Source: Microbacteriaceae bacterium 3FA27C10 (GTDB taxonomy: Bacteria; Actinomycetota; Actinomycetes; Actinomycetales; Microbacteriaceae). Taken from it: a DNA stretch of 64,000 nucleotides. The stretch spans positions 1-64,000 of the forward strand of contig SCNI01000011.1 of assembly GCA_005502775.1 (NCBI GenBank), written 5' to 3'. Made by a program: the position numbers and the translations under genes. Below the pieces are notes generated by a model. The model saw nothing but the letters and a program-made list of their open reading frames with translations. It made no database searches and had not been told where the DNA came from. This document shows, in pieces, positions 26,874-39,635 of this stretch (position 1 is its first letter; every line of letters begins with the position of its first letter).

Positions 26874-27986
26874 CTAGGCGTCGAGCCGGGTCAGCCAGCC
26901 GTGACGGTCGGCGATGCGGCCGTACTGGATGTCGGTGAGCTCCTGGCGGATCGACATGGTGAGCTCCCCCGCGGCGGCGTTCTCGTCGCCGATGGTGAAG
27001 TCGGGCGACTTGAGGGCCGAGATGGGCGTGATCACGGCGGCGGTGCCGCAGGCGAACACCTCGGTGATGTCGCCGGATGCCACGCCGTCACGCCACTCGT
27101 CGATCGTGACGTCGCGCTCCTCGACGGTGAGCCCGCGGTCTTTGGCCAGCTGGATGATGCTGTCTCGGGTGATGCCCTCGAGGATGGTGCCGGTGAGCCG
27201 CGGAGTCACGATCTTGCCGCCGGCGTGCACGAAGAAGATGTTCATGCCTCCGAGCTCGTCGACATGCTCGCCGGTCTCGCCGTCGAGGAAGAGCACCTGC
27301 GCGCATCCGTTCTCGTAGGCCTCCTGCTGCGGCAGCAGCGATGCGGCGTAGTTGCCGCCGCACTTGGCGGCGCCCGTTCCGCCACGCCCGGCGCGGGAGT
27401 ACTCGGTCGAGAGCCAGATCGACACCGGGGCCACGCCGCCCGTGAAGTAGGCACCGGCGGGGCTCGCGATGACGTAGTAGCCCACCTTCTGCGAGGGGCG
27501 CACGCCGAGGAACGACTCGTTGGCGATCATGAACGGGCGGATGTAGAGGCTCGTCTCGGGAGCATCCGGAACCCAGGCGCCGTCGACGGCGATGAGCTGC
27601 TTGAGCGACTCCACGAAGTCCTCCACCGCGAGCTCGGGCAGGGCGAGGCGCCGGGCGGAGCGCTGGAGGCGTTCGGCGTTCTTCTCGGGGCGGAACGTCC
27701 AGATGGAGCCGTCGGCGTGACGGTAGGCCTTCAGACCCTCGAAGATCTCCTGCGCGTAGTGCAGCACCGCGGCGGAGGGGTCGAGCAGCAGCGGCCCGTA
27801 GGGGATCACCTGGGCGTCGTGCCAGCCCTCGGCGACGGTCCAGTCGATCTGCACCATGTGGTCGGTGAAGTGCTTGCCGAACCCGGGGTCGGCGAGGATG
27901 ACCTCCCGCTCCGCCTCCGCACGCGCATCCTGTGACGGCGTGAGCTCGAACTGGAGGGGGAAGGTGGAGGCCGGTGCGATGGTCAT
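26874..27986 (-). CDS. ilvE: branched-chain amino acid aminotransferase
   Basis: PLP enzyme of fold type IV, 370 residues, transferring the amino group between glutamate and the keto acids of Leu, Ile and Val in the last step of their synthesis. The PLP lysine is in [12 protein letters not shown] (about 206). Conserved blocks [24 protein letters not shown] and [17 protein letters not shown] are intact. Length fits the bacterial class IIa BCAT group. It is 24 bp downstream of leuB and transcribed with it. Confidence 0.96.
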   Translation of the reverse strand: MTIAPASTFPLQFELTPSQDARAEAEREVILADPGFGKHFTDHMVQIDWTVAEGWHDAQVIPYGPLLLDPSAAVLHYAQEIFEGLKAYRHADGSIWTFRPEKNAERLQRSARRLALPELAVEDFVESLKQLIAVDGAWVPDAPETSLYIRPFMIANESFLGVRPSQKVGYYVIASPAGAYFTGGVAPVSIWLSTEYSRAGRGGTGAAKCGGNYAASLLPQQEAYENGCAQVLFLDGETGEHVDELGGMNIFFVHAGGKIVTPRLTGTILEGITRDSIIQLAKDRGLTVEERDVTIDEWRDGVASGDITEVFACGTAAVITPISALKSPDFTIGDENAAAGELTMSIRQELTDIQYGRIADRHGWLTRLDA

Positions 27987-28010
27987 GGGTCTGTCTTTCG
28001 TCGAAAGTGG

Positions 28011-29075
28011 CTAGTCGAGTGCAGGAGCGCCGATGGCGGAGGCGATCGCGTCGCCGATCTGCGCCGTGGTGCGGGCCGAGCCGTCTCGGGCGGCGATGTC
28101 GGCGACCACGGCGTCTCGCACGCGGGTTGCCGCGTCGGCGAGACCGAGGTGGTCGAGGAGCATGGCCACGGAGAGGATCGCGGCGGTGGGATCGGCCTTC
28201 TGCTGTCCTGCGATGTCGGGAGCGGATCCGTGGACCGGTTCGAACATCGAGGGGAACGTGCCGTCGGGGTTGATGTTGCCCGAGGCCGCCAATCCGATTC
28301 CGCCGCTGATTGCGCCGGCGAGGTCGGTGAGGATGTCGCCGAAGAGGTTGTCCGTGACGATCACATCGAATCTAGCAGGATCGGTGACGAAGAAGATCGT
28401 GGCGGCGTCGACGTGCAGGTAGTCCACGGCGATTCCGGGGTATTCGGAGGCCACTCTGTTCACGGTGGACTGCCAGAGGCTCCCCGAGAACACCAGCACG
28501 TTCGTCTTGTGCACGAGGGTGAGCTTCTGGCGCCGGCTCGCGGCCTTCTCGAACGCGTAGCGCACGACGCGCTCCACCCCGTAGGCGGTGTTCACCGAGA
28601 CCTCGTTGGCGATCTCGTGCGGGGTGCCCACGCGGATGGCGCCGCCGTTGCCGACGTAAGGACCCTCGGTGCCCTCGCGCACCACCACGAAGTCGACGTC
28701 GCCGTGCTGGGCGAGCGGGCTGGGCACGCCGGGGTAGATCGTGGTGGGGCGCAGGTTCACGTAGTGGTCGAGCGAGAAGCGCAGCTTCAGCAGCAGACCG
28801 CGCTCGATGTTCGCGTTCTTCAGGCGCGGGTCGCCGGGCACTCCGCCGACGGCGCCGAGCAGGATGGCGTCGTGCTCGGAGATGGCTGCCAGGTCGGCGT
28901 CGGTGAGAACGTCGCCCGTCTCGAGGTAGCGGGCCGCGCCGAGCGAGAAGGGCGTCTTCGCGAACTCCACGTCGCTCCCCGCGGTGGCGGCGTCGAGCAC
29001 CTTCACGGCCTCGGTGACGACTTCGGGTCCGATCCCGTCGCCGGGAATGAGTGCGAGCTTGATCGTTCGTGCCAT
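28011..29075 (-). CDS. leuB: 3-isopropylmalate dehydrogenase
   Basis: NAD-dependent oxidative decarboxylase of leucine synthesis, 354 residues, homodimeric and Mg2+/Mn2+-dependent. It shows the N-terminal [12 protein letters not shown] and [29 protein letters not shown]. The substrate-binding Arg residues lie in [10 protein letters not shown] and [11 protein letters not shown], and the C-terminal NAD-binding [20 protein letters not shown] is intact. The ATG follows a -10 TAAACT by six bases with no ribosome site, so the mRNA is probably leaderless. First gene of leuB-ilvE-FAH. Confidence 0.97.
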   Translation of the reverse strand: MARTIKLALIPGDGIGPEVVTEAVKVLDAATAGSDVEFAKTPFSLGAARYLETGDVLTDADLAAISEHDAILLGAVGGVPGDPRLKNANIERGLLLKLRFSLDHYVNLRPTTIYPGVPSPLAQHGDVDFVVVREGTEGPYVGNGGAIRVGTPHEIANEVSVNTAYGVERVVRYAFEKAASRRQKLTLVHKTNVLVFSGSLWQSTVNRVASEYPGIAVDYLHVDAATIFFVTDPARFDVIVTDNLFGDILTDLAGAISGGIGLAASGNINPDGTFPSMFEPVHGSAPDIAGQQKADPTAAILSVAMLLDHLGLADAATRVRDAVVADIAARDGSARTTAQIGDAIASAIGAPALD

Positions 29076-29087
29076 GGGTCGAGTTTA
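29076..29087 (-). promoter_or_regulatory. -10 element giving leaderless leuB mRNA
   Basis: Minus-strand TAAACT (29087-29082) followed by six bases and the leuB ATG. The 9-mer CTAAACTCG is shared with the ilvD promoter. Confidence 0.5.
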
Positions 29088-29236
29088 GCTGTGTCGGCTG
29101 CCGGGCCAGGCGTGCTGCGCGCGGCCGGCCCGGGCGACGCCGGTCCCCGCCCGGCGCCGCGCGACATGTTCCCGTGCGGTCGCTGTCGCGGCCGCGCGCT
29201 CACCCTGGGTCGTCGAGTACGGCCCGCGGCTTTCAC

Positions 29237-30559
29237 TCACGGCAGGCCCCGGATGCGACGCTCGAGGAAATCGCGGATGGCGGCGTTGGGTTCCCCGGCG
29301 AGGGCCGCTTCGTAGGCGGTACGGGCGGCATCCGGGTGGCCGGAGCGGCGCAGGAGGTCGGCGCGCACCGCATCCGTCTGACGGCGGAGGGCACCCTCGG
29401 ACGAACCGCTGCCGGCCGCGGCGGCAAGGACGTCGAGCTCGGCCAGGGCGGCGCCCGGGCCGACGGCGGGCAGATAGCTGCGGGCCACCAGGCGGTTGAG
29501 CAGCACGGCGGGCGAGGGCCAGGATGCGGCGAGAACGTCGTACAGCGACACGATCGACACCCAGTCGGTCGCCTCCCAGCTCGGCGCCTCGGCGTGCAGG
29601 CCGGAGATGCCGGCCTGCAGGGCGAACCGCCCGCGGCCGGCGAGCGCGATGGTGGCCAGGGTGAGACCCTCGTCGATGAGGGCGCGGTTCCAGAGCGAGC
29701 GATCGGCGTCTTCGAGGCTCACGGCGGCCCCGTCGGCGTCGACGCGGCCGGGCGCCCGTCCCTCCGAGAGCAGCAGCAGGGCCAGCAGGCCGCGCGCCTC
29801 GAGGTGGCGCGGCACGAGTCGCACCACCGAGCGGGCGAGCGACACCGCGGCGCGGGTGGTCACCGAGCGGCTCAGCTCGTGCCCGGCCGGCGCTGTGTGA
29901 CCTGAGGTGTAGAGCAGGTAGATCGTGGTGAGCACGTCGCCGGTGCGCTCGGCGAGCTCGACCGCATCCGGCATCTCCAGTCGGATGCCGGGGCCCGGGC
30001 TTGCTCCGGCATCCGCGGAAGAGCCGGGGCCGCCCTGGATGCGCTTCTTCGCGCGCGTCAGCCGCGCCGCCATCGTGGACTCCTTCACGAGGAACAGCTC
30101 GGCGATCTCAGCGGTCGGCACGCCGCACACCGCCCGCAGCGCCGTGCACAGACGCGCCTCCTCGCTGAGGCCCGGGTGGCACACCATGTACAGAAGTTGC
30201 AGTCGGTCGTCGTCGAGCGAGACCGCGAAAGGATCGGCGCCGGACTCTTCGGCGGCCCGGGCGGAGGCATCGGCCGCCTCGGCAGCGAGTCTGCCGAAGT
30301 TGCGGGCCAGGCTCGCCTCGCGGCGCAGCTGGTCGACCGCGAGGTGCTTGGCGGTCGTCGTGATCCACGACGCGGGATTGCGGAGTGGCTCGGCGCGCTC
30401 GGCAGCGCGCCGGCCCACCTCCGCTGCGGCACGCGCGAAGGCCTCCTGCACGCAGTCCTCGGCGAGCTGGAGGTCGCCCGTGAAGCGCAGCACGCTCCCG
30501 AGGATGCGCGGCCACTCCTCCCGGAAGGCGGCCTCCAGCTCGCTCCGGCCCTGCGGCAT
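29237..30559 (-). CDS. ECF sigma factor with C-terminal extension (ECF42-like)
   Basis: RNA polymerase sigma factor of 440 residues. Region 2 (about 10-80) contains LQLAEDCVQEAFARA and WITTTAKHLAVDQLRRE. Region 4 (about 120-170) contains LSEEARLCTALRAVCGVPTAEIAELFLVKESTMAARLTRAKKRI in parts. It then continues with about 250 residues of helical DUF6596/TPR-like sequence (IYLLYTSGHTAPAGHELSRS and the SIVSLYDVLAA region). This architecture is typical of the ECF42 group, where the extension is needed for activity. The partner DGPF protein gene lies 7 bp upstream, as is characteristic. There is no anti-sigma gene. Confidence 0.9.
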   Translation of the reverse strand: MPQGRSELEAAFREEWPRILGSVLRFTGDLQLAEDCVQEAFARAAAEVGRRAAERAEPLRNPASWITTTAKHLAVDQLRREASLARNFGRLAAEAADASARAAEESGADPFAVSLDDDRLQLLYMVCHPGLSEEARLCTALRAVCGVPTAEIAELFLVKESTMAARLTRAKKRIQGGPGSSADAGASPGPGIRLEMPDAVELAERTGDVLTTIYLLYTSGHTAPAGHELSRSVTTRAAVSLARSVVRLVPRHLEARGLLALLLLSEGRAPGRVDADGAAVSLEDADRSLWNRALIDEGLTLATIALAGRGRFALQAGISGLHAEAPSWEATDWVSIVSLYDVLAASWPSPAVLLNRLVARSYLPAVGPGAALAELDVLAAAAGSGSSEGALRRQTDAVRADLLRRSGHPDAARTAYEAALAGEPNAAIRDFLERRIRGLP

Positions 30560-30566
30560 CCGCGTG

Positions 30567-30944
30567 TCAGCCCTGGTTGGCCTGGCCGCCCGTGTCCATC
30601 ACGGGGAACAGCTCGAGCCACCCGCCCGTCGGCACGAGCGCCGCGAGCTCGCGAGCCTGCGCCTCGCTCTCGACGCCGATCTTGTAGAAGCCGCTCACGA
30701 CCTCTTTCGTCTCGGCGAACGGGCCGTCGGTGTAGACGGCGGGCCGCCCGTCACGGGCGGGTTCGATGCGCACGGCCTTGTCGCTCGACTCGAGCGCGTC
30801 GCCGCCGAGCAGCTGCGCTCCGGCGGCCGCGACGGCCTGCATGAAGGCGCCGTGCTGCTGCATCGCCTCGGTCCACTGCTCCTCGGTGACCTCCGAGGAG
30901 TTCCACTCCGGCTCGCGGATGAGGATGATGTATTCCTTGGTCAT
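30567..30944 (-). CDS. YciI/DGPF domain protein, partner of the ECF sigma factor
   Basis: 125-residue ferredoxin-like fold protein of the YCII-related/DGPF family. The family signature YTDGPFAETKE is at about 74-84, after RIEPARDGRPAV. The start is the ATG at 30944, preceded by AGGGAGAAG. It is first gene of a two-gene operon with the ECF42-type sigma factor (7 bp gap). DGPF proteins are genetically linked with this sigma group and may convey its signal or be its main target; the mechanism is not settled. Confidence 0.9.
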   Translation of the reverse strand: MTKEYIILIREPEWNSSEVTEEQWTEAMQQHGAFMQAVAAAGAQLLGGDALESSDKAVRIEPARDGRPAVYTDGPFAETKEVVSGFYKIGVESEAQARELAALVPTGGWLELFPVMDTGGQANQG

Positions 30945-31057
30945 GATGTCTTCTCCCTGATCGAGGTGTTGTGTCATGCGACACCCCTACGACGAACGGT
31001 AGCCGCCGCAATCGACAGCCGGGGGAAGAATTTCCCGCCCTCCTGATCGACTCCGCC

Positions 31058-31134
31058 CGAAACGACGGACTCTCACGCGAAGACACAGAAACGACGGAGC
31101 GTCCGCCCGTCAAGGCGCACAAGCTCCGTCGTTT
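31058..31134. terminator. serA-side ACGACGGA repeat element / terminator
   Basis: 12-bp perfect stem AAACGACGGAGC (31089-31100) with GCTCCGTCGTTT (31123-31134), 22-nt loop, 22 bp downstream of serA on its strand. A further ACGACGGACTCTC lies at its left edge. The whole element is closely similar to that at 34325-34399. Confidence 0.65.
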
Positions 31135-31155
31135 CGCGCAGGAGGAAGGACGCGG

Positions 31156-32748
31156 TTACTCCTCGACGATGTCGATCTCGCGCAGGAGGTCGGCCTCGAT
31201 GGCCACGCGCACGGTCTCGAGCAGGCCGTCGGGCACCGGCGAGTCGACGGTCAGCACGCTGAGGGCCTTGCCGCCGGCTTCGTGGCGGGCGATCTGCATG
31301 CCGGCGATGTTGACGGAGGCCTCGCCGAACTCCTTGCCGTAGATCGCCACGATGCCGGGGCGGTCGGTGTAGAGCATCACGATGAGGTGCTCGGCGAAGG
31401 GCACCTCCACGTCGTAGCCGTTGATCTCGACGATCTTCTCGATCTGCTTGGTGCCTGTGAGCGTGCCCGAGACCGAGATCTGCGAGCCGTCGCTCAGGGC
31501 GCCGGAGAGCGTGATGACGTTGCGGTACTCCTCCGAGACGGGCTCGGTGATGAGGCGCACGGTGACACCGCGCTGCTCGGCGAGCAGGGGGGCGTTCACA
31601 TAGGAGACCGTCTCGCTCACGACGTTGGTGAACACGCCCTTGAGAGCGGCGAGCTTCAGCACGCTCACGTCGTAGTCGGCGAGCTCGCCCTTCACCACGA
31701 CGTCGATCGAGGTCAACGGGCTGCCGGCGAGACCGGAGAACACCTGGCCGAGCTTCTCGACCAGCGGGATGCCGGGGCGCACATAGGGGTCGATGACCCC
31801 GCCGGCCACGTTGACGGCATCCGGAACCAGCTCGCCCGACAGTGCGAGACGCACCGACTTGGCCACCGAGACACCGGCCTTCTCCTGAGCCTCGTCGGTC
31901 GAGGCGCCGAGGTGCGGTGTCACGATGACGTTCGGCAGCGCCAGCAGCGGCGAGTCCTTGGGCGGCTCGCTCACGAACACGTCGAGGCCGGCGCCGGCGA
32001 TGACGTTCGCGGTGAGGGCGCGGTAGAGGGCATCCTCGTCGATCAGGCCGCCGCGGGCCACGTTCACGATGAACGCGGTGGGCTTCATGAGGGCGAGCTG
32101 CGCATCCGAGATCATGCCCGTGGTCTCGGGGGTCTTCGGCATGTGGATGGTGATGAAGTCGCTCTGCGCGAGCAGCTCGTCGAGCGTCACCAGAGTGACG
32201 CCGAGCTGCTGGGCACGGGCGCTCGTGACGTAGGGGTCGTAGGCGATCACGTTCACGCCGAAGGCCTGCAGGCGCGCGGTGATCAGCGCGCCGATGCGGC
32301 CGAGGCCGATGATGCCGACGGTCTTCTCGTAGAGCTCGACTCCGGTGTAGGCGGAGCGCTTCCACAGGCCCTGCGCGAGCGCGGCGTGCGCGGCCGGGAT
32401 GTGACGGGCGAGGCTCAGGATGTGCCCCACGGTCAGCTCCGCGGCCGAGATGATGTTCGAGGTGGGGGCGTTCACCACCATCACGCCGGCGGTCGTGGCC
32501 GCCTTGATGTCGACGTTGTCGAGGCCCACGCCCGCACGGGCGACCACCTGCAGCTTGGGTGCGGCGGCGATGGCCTCGGCGTCGACCTTCGTGGCGGAGC
32601 GCACGAGCACGGCGTTCGCGTCGGCGAGCGCCGCGAGCAGAGCCGGGCGGTCGGTGCCGTCGACGTTGCGCACGTCGAAGTCGGGCCCGAGGGCGTCGAC
32701 GGTGGCGGGTGAGAGTTCTTCGGCGATCAGCACGACCGGCTTCGACAC
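31156..32748 (-). CDS. serA: D-3-phosphoglycerate dehydrogenase
   Basis: First enzyme of serine synthesis, 530 residues, the long type with an intervening (ASB) domain and a C-terminal ACT domain. Rossmann motif GIIGLGRIG is near 145. Catalytic Arg/Glu/His sit in VARGGLIDEDAL, the EPP region and TPHLGAST. The ASB domain covers about 320-450. The ACT domain from about 455 (HLIVMLYTDRPGIVAIYGKEF) binds serine for feedback control. GTG start at 32748 with AAAGGA upstream and a -10 TACAGT at 32792-32787. It is transcribed alone and ends in a hairpin. Confidence 0.96.
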   Translation of the reverse strand: MSKPVVLIAEELSPATVDALGPDFDVRNVDGTDRPALLAALADANAVLVRSATKVDAEAIAAAPKLQVVARAGVGLDNVDIKAATTAGVMVVNAPTSNIISAAELTVGHILSLARHIPAAHAALAQGLWKRSAYTGVELYEKTVGIIGLGRIGALITARLQAFGVNVIAYDPYVTSARAQQLGVTLVTLDELLAQSDFITIHMPKTPETTGMISDAQLALMKPTAFIVNVARGGLIDEDALYRALTANVIAGAGLDVFVSEPPKDSPLLALPNVIVTPHLGASTDEAQEKAGVSVAKSVRLALSGELVPDAVNVAGGVIDPYVRPGIPLVEKLGQVFSGLAGSPLTSIDVVVKGELADYDVSVLKLAALKGVFTNVVSETVSYVNAPLLAEQRGVTVRLITEPVSEEYRNVITLSGALSDGSQISVSGTLTGTKQIEKIVEINGYDVEVPFAEHLIVMLYTDRPGIVAIYGKEFGEASVNIAGMQIARHEAGGKALSVLTVDSPVPDGLLETVRVAIEADLLREIDIVEE

Positions 32749-32811
32749 GGACGGATCCTTTGGTTCTGCGTGGGGGGAACGAATCCACTGTACTGGGTGC
32801 AGGATGAACGG

Positions 32812-33216
32812 ATGTCCCCCGCGACGCTCGACGTCATCCTCACGGTTCTGCGCATCCTGATCGCCCTGGTGTTCATCGGCATGGGCGTCAACCACTTCGT
32901 GCCTCGTTCGGCGCGCACGATGGCGGCGATGATCCCGCCCTGGCTGCGGCCCGACGGCCGCGTGACGCCGCTCACGCTCGTGTACGTCACCGGGGTGTGC
33001 GAGATCGCGGGCGGCATCGGCCTGCTGGTGCCGCAGACCCGGCTCGCGGCGGGCATCGCGCTCGTGCTGTTCCTCGCCTGCGTGTTCCCGGCGAACGCCT
33101 ACGCCGCCGGGCGGCGCGACAGATTCGGAGCGCTCGCCATCCCGTTCTGGCCGCGCCTCGCGGGGCAGATCGTGCTCGCCGCGCTCGTGCTGCTGGTGGC
33201 GCTGCCGCTCAGCTGA
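32812..33216 (+). CDS. DoxX-like small membrane protein
   Basis: 134 residues with four hydrophobic helices and the DoxX-type opening LRILIALVFIGMGVNHFVPRSA. A conserved VTGVCEIAGGIGLLVPQTR segment starts helix 2. The start ATG 32812 (MSPATL) is preferred to the in-frame start at 32770, which would overlap the serA promoter. Function of such proteins is unknown; some take part in redox or terminal oxidase assembly. Its stop overlaps the convergent gene at 33209 by 8 bp. Confidence 0.8.
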   Translation: MSPATLDVILTVLRILIALVFIGMGVNHFVPRSARTMAAMIPPWLRPDGRVTPLTLVYVTGVCEIAGGIGLLVPQTRLAAGIALVLFLACVFPANAYAAGRRDRFGALAIPFWPRLAGQIVLAALVLLVALPLS

Positions 33217-33592
33217 GCGTGAGCAGGTCCTGCGAGATCACCGAGACCACGGCGAAGCCCACGGCGAACACGACGATGCGAGCACCGGTCGAGAGCGTGC
33301 GGCCCACGAGCAGCGCTGCGACATACACCAGCAGCGGCACCGCGGCGTAGGCGATGAGCAGCGCCCAGATTCCCCCGGTCACGTCGACCCCGAAGCTCGA
33401 GAAGCTCGAGACCACGCCGAGCAGGTTCGCCACGCCTCCCCACAGGTGATAGGCGTAGAGGAACGCGAAGACGAGAGCCACGGCCCAGCCGGAGCGGCCG
33501 TAGGTGCGGAAGCCGCGTTTGGGAGAGCCGGTCGCCGGGTCGATCTTGGCGGGCTTCGCCGGCTTGGCGGCGGCTCCGGATGCGGTCGTCAC
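33209..33592 (-). CDS. small hypothetical membrane protein
   Basis: 127 residues: a basic Lys/Pro/Ala-rich N-terminus (KPAKPAKIDPATG), then three to four hydrophobic helices (WAVALVFAFLYAYHLWGG, GIWALLIAYAAVPLLVYVAALL, IVVFAVGFAVVSVI). No family recognised. It is separated by a single base from the stop of the upstream membrane-protein gene, so the two are surely an operon and may form a complex. Confidence 0.78.
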   Translation of the reverse strand: MTTASGAAAKPAKPAKIDPATGSPKRGFRTYGRSGWAVALVFAFLYAYHLWGGVANLLGVVSSFSSFGVDVTGGIWALLIAYAAVPLLVYVAALLVGRTLSTGARIVVFAVGFAVVSVISQDLLTLS

Positions 33593-33593
33593 G

Positions 33594-34238
33594 TCAGAAC
33601 CCCCTCAGGAACGGCCAGGGCACGAGCACGAGCACGCCCACCACGAGCCACAGGAAGCGGTAGGCCGCGTGCCGCTTCTGGGTGAGCAGCAGGGTCGCCA
33701 CGAACCAGAGCGGCGCGGCGGCGACGGCGAGCGACTGCGCGATGCGGGCGCTGACGACGGTGAAGTCGACGGTGATCGGCACGGAGTAGCGGGCGAAGCT
33801 GATGATCCAGCCGATCGTGTAGAGCAGGTAGATCCCGCCGAGGATGCCCAGCGAGATCAAGGCCACCGAACTCATCTGCGCGGCGGCGGCTTCGGCCTCC
33901 TCGAGTTCCCTCTCGGCGGCGCGGTCGTCGGCCTCCTCGGCCTCGTCGAGCACGGTGGGCCGCGGGGCCGCCGCGGTGGTGGCGACCGCCGCGGCGCGCG
34001 CGTCGGGGCGGGAGGGCCGTGTCGCAGCGGGCGCGGATGCCGCCGCCACGGGCGGAGCCGGCTCGGCGCGCGCGGAGGCGGCCGTCACGGGCGTGGCCGA
34101 GGCAGCGCCCGGCGCGTCCGTCTCGTCGACCTCGTCGACGGCGTCGAGCTCGTCGTCGCCCGGCACCCCCACCGGGTCGAGCGTCGGGTCGTCGTCGCCC
34201 GCCCACCCGAGGGCGTCGCGGTCGCGGGAGTCGCTCAT
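33594..34238 (-). CDS. membrane protein with disordered acidic/Ala-rich N-terminus
   Basis: 214 residues. The first about 125 are low-complexity: an acidic stretch (DDELDAVDEVDETD), Ala/Pro/Arg-rich linker and a Glu-rich helix (EAEEADDRAAERELEEAEAAAA). Three hydrophobic helices follow (SLGILGGIYLLYTIGWIISFA; LAVAAAPLWFVATLLL; LWLVVGVLVLVPWPFL). No enzyme motif. A cytoplasmic scaffold tail attached to a small membrane domain is the simplest reading. It is the first gene of the pair with 33209-33592. Confidence 0.8.
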   Translation of the reverse strand: MSDSRDRDALGWAGDDDPTLDPVGVPGDDELDAVDEVDETDAPGAASATPVTAASARAEPAPPVAAASAPAATRPSRPDARAAAVATTAAAPRPTVLDEAEEADDRAAERELEEAEAAAAQMSSVALISLGILGGIYLLYTIGWIISFARYSVPITVDFTVVSARIAQSLAVAAAPLWFVATLLLTQKRHAAYRFLWLVVGVLVLVPWPFLRGF

Positions 34239-34324
34239 CCCCTCACCCTACCGCGCGCGTCCGTCCACCTCACCGACGTGCACCCGGCAGTATCCGCCCG
34301 CCAGACCGTGCAGAGGGGCGCCGG

Positions 34325-34399
34325 AGACGACGGACTTTCGGCCACGAACCCAGAAACGACGGAGCCTCGCACCGTTTCGGGTGCGAGGCTCCGTCGTTT
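34325..34399. terminator. ilvC-side ACGACGGA repeat element / terminator
   Basis: Perfect 20-bp stem (34354-34373 with 34380-34399), 6-nt loop, 13 bp beyond the ilvC stop. The outer AAACGACGGAGC/GCTCCGTCGTTT pairs and the left-edge ACGACGGACTTTC are shared with the element after serA. Confidence 0.8.
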
Positions 34400-34411
34400 C
34401 AGGGCGCGAGA

Positions 34412-37806
<3,395 letters not shown>

Positions 37807-37851
37807 GTGTGTTTTCCTCAGATGAGAGAGCGCGGTTGATGGATGCGCGGA

Positions 37852-39546
37852 TTACCCGGTGATCGCGCCCTCTGCGGCAGAGTGCACGAGCTTCGAGTAC
37901 TTCGCGAGAACGCCACGGGTATAGCGCGGGGGAAGTGGAGCCCAGCCGTCTCGGCGAGCTGCAAGCTCAGCGTCGTCGACAAGTAGATCGAGCGAGCGAG
38001 CGGCGATATCGACCCGTATTAGATCACCATCGCGCACGAAGGCGATCGGACCTGCGTCGACCGCTTCGGGTGCTATGTGGCCGATGCACAGGCCGGTTGT
38101 GCCGCCTGAGAATCTGCCGTCGGTCAAGAGTAGTACATCTTTGCCGAGCCCCGCACCCTTGATCGCCGCGGTGATGGCGAGCATCTCGCGCATGCCCGGG
38201 CCGCCCTTGGGGCCCTCGTAGCGGATGACCACGACGTCGCCGGCGTTGATGCGGCCCTCGGTGAGCGCATCCATCGCCTCGCGCTCGCGCTCGAACACCC
38301 GCGCGGGGCCCTCGAACACGTCGGCGTCGAAGCCGGCCGACTTCACCACGGCGCCCTCGGGGGCGAAGGAGCCCTGCAGGATCGTGAGCCCGCCCGACTT
38401 GTGGATCGGGTTGTTCAGGGGGCGCAGCACCTCGCCGTCGAGCGGCGCGATGTCCATCTCGGCGAGGTTCTCCTCGATGGTCTTGCCGGTGACAGTCATC
38501 GCGTCGCCGTGCAGCAGGCCCTCGTCGAGCAGGGCCTTCATGACGGCCGGAACGCCGCCGTGACGGTCGACGTCGTTCATGACGAAGCGGCCGAAGGGCT
38601 TGAGGTCGCCGATGTGGGGCACCTTGTCGCCGATCTTGTTGAAGTCGGCGAGCGTGAGCTCGACCTCGGCCTCGGCGGCGATGGCGAGCAGGTGGAGCAC
38701 GAGGTTGGTGGAGCCACCGAAGGCCATGCCCACGGCGATCGCGTTCTCGAGCGATTTCTTGGTGATGATGTCGCGGGCGGTGAGGCCGAGGCGCAGCATG
38801 TTCACCACGGCCTCGCCGGAGCGGTGGGCGAAGTAGTCACGACGGCGGTCGGCCGCGGCCGGGCTGGCGGAGCCGGGCAGGCTCATGCCCATCGCCTCGG
38901 CGGCACTCGCCATGGTGTTCGCGGTGTACATGCCGCCGCAGGAGCCCTCGCCGGGGGCGAAGGCACACTCGATGCGGTGTGCGTCCTCCATCGACATGCG
39001 GCCGGCGCGAACGGCGCCGACGGCCTCGAAGGAGTCGATGATCGTGATGTCCTTCTCCGTGCCGTCGGAGAGCTTCACCCAGCCGGGCGCGATCGAACCG
39101 GCGTAGAGGAAGACGGAGGCCAGGTCGAGGCGGGCCGCTGCCATCAGCATGCCCGGCAGCGACTTGTCGCAGCCGGCGAGCAGCACCGAGCCGTCGAGGC
39201 GCTCGGCCATCATGACCGTCTCGACGGAGTCGGCGATGACCTCGCGCGAGACGAGCGAGAAGTGCATGCCCTCGTGGCCCATCGAGATGCCGTCGGAGAC
39301 CGAGATGGTGCCGAACTGCAGCGGGTAGCCGCCGCCGGCGTGCACGCCCTCCTTAGAGGCCCGGGCTAGTCGCTCGAGCGAGAGGTTGCAGGGGGTGATC
39401 TCGTTCCACGAGCTCGCGATACCGATCTGGGGCTTCTCCCAGTCGCCGTCGCCCATGCCGACGCCACGGAGCATTCCGCGGGAGGTGAGGGCTTCGATTC
39501 CATCGGTGACGGTGCGGCTCCGCGGCTTCATGTCTATTTCCGGCAT
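37852..39546 (-). CDS. ilvD: dihydroxy-acid dehydratase
   Basis: Fe-S dehydratase of 564 residues making the branched-chain 2-keto acids. Cluster-ligand cysteines are seen in [19 protein letters not shown] and [11 protein letters not shown]. The [19 protein letters not shown] block near the C-terminus is conserved. The ATG at 39546 lies six bases after a -10 TAAACT, so the transcript is probably leaderless and may run on through ilvB-N-C. Confidence 0.97.
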   Translation of the reverse strand: MPEIDMKPRSRTVTDGIEALTSRGMLRGVGMGDGDWEKPQIGIASSWNEITPCNLSLERLARASKEGVHAGGGYPLQFGTISVSDGISMGHEGMHFSLVSREVIADSVETVMMAERLDGSVLLAGCDKSLPGMLMAAARLDLASVFLYAGSIAPGWVKLSDGTEKDITIIDSFEAVGAVRAGRMSMEDAHRIECAFAPGEGSCGGMYTANTMASAAEAMGMSLPGSASPAAADRRRDYFAHRSGEAVVNMLRLGLTARDIITKKSLENAIAVGMAFGGSTNLVLHLLAIAAEAEVELTLADFNKIGDKVPHIGDLKPFGRFVMNDVDRHGGVPAVMKALLDEGLLHGDAMTVTGKTIEENLAEMDIAPLDGEVLRPLNNPIHKSGGLTILQGSFAPEGAVVKSAGFDADVFEGPARVFEREREAMDALTEGRINAGDVVVIRYEGPKGGPGMREMLAITAAIKGAGLGKDVLLLTDGRFSGGTTGLCIGHIAPEAVDAGPIAFVRDGDLIRVDIAARSLDLLVDDAELAARRDGWAPLPPRYTRGVLAKYSKLVHSAAEGAITG

Positions 39547-39558
39547 GTTACGAGTTTA
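39547..39558 (-). promoter_or_regulatory. -10 element giving leaderless ilvD mRNA
   Basis: Minus-strand TAAACT (39558-39553), six bases, then ATG 39546. CTAAACTCG is shared with the leuB promoter. Confidence 0.5.
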
Positions 39559-39635
39559 GAGCCGCCCGGAGGGTGCTCATGCACTGGCGGCGAAGGCCGT
39601 GGAGAACGCCCGGCGAACGCCCGGCTGTGCAGAAC

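Noticed and set aside
27390-27410. GAGTACTC palindrome in ilvE as a further LAL site
   Set aside because: Lacks the 5-base spacer and flanking T/A of TGAGTA-N5-TACTCA and is inside a conserved coding region.
37807-37851. Leader-peptide attenuator before ilvB
   Set aside because: The 45-bp ilvD-ilvB gap has no Leu/Val/Ile-rich short frame and no alternative stems.
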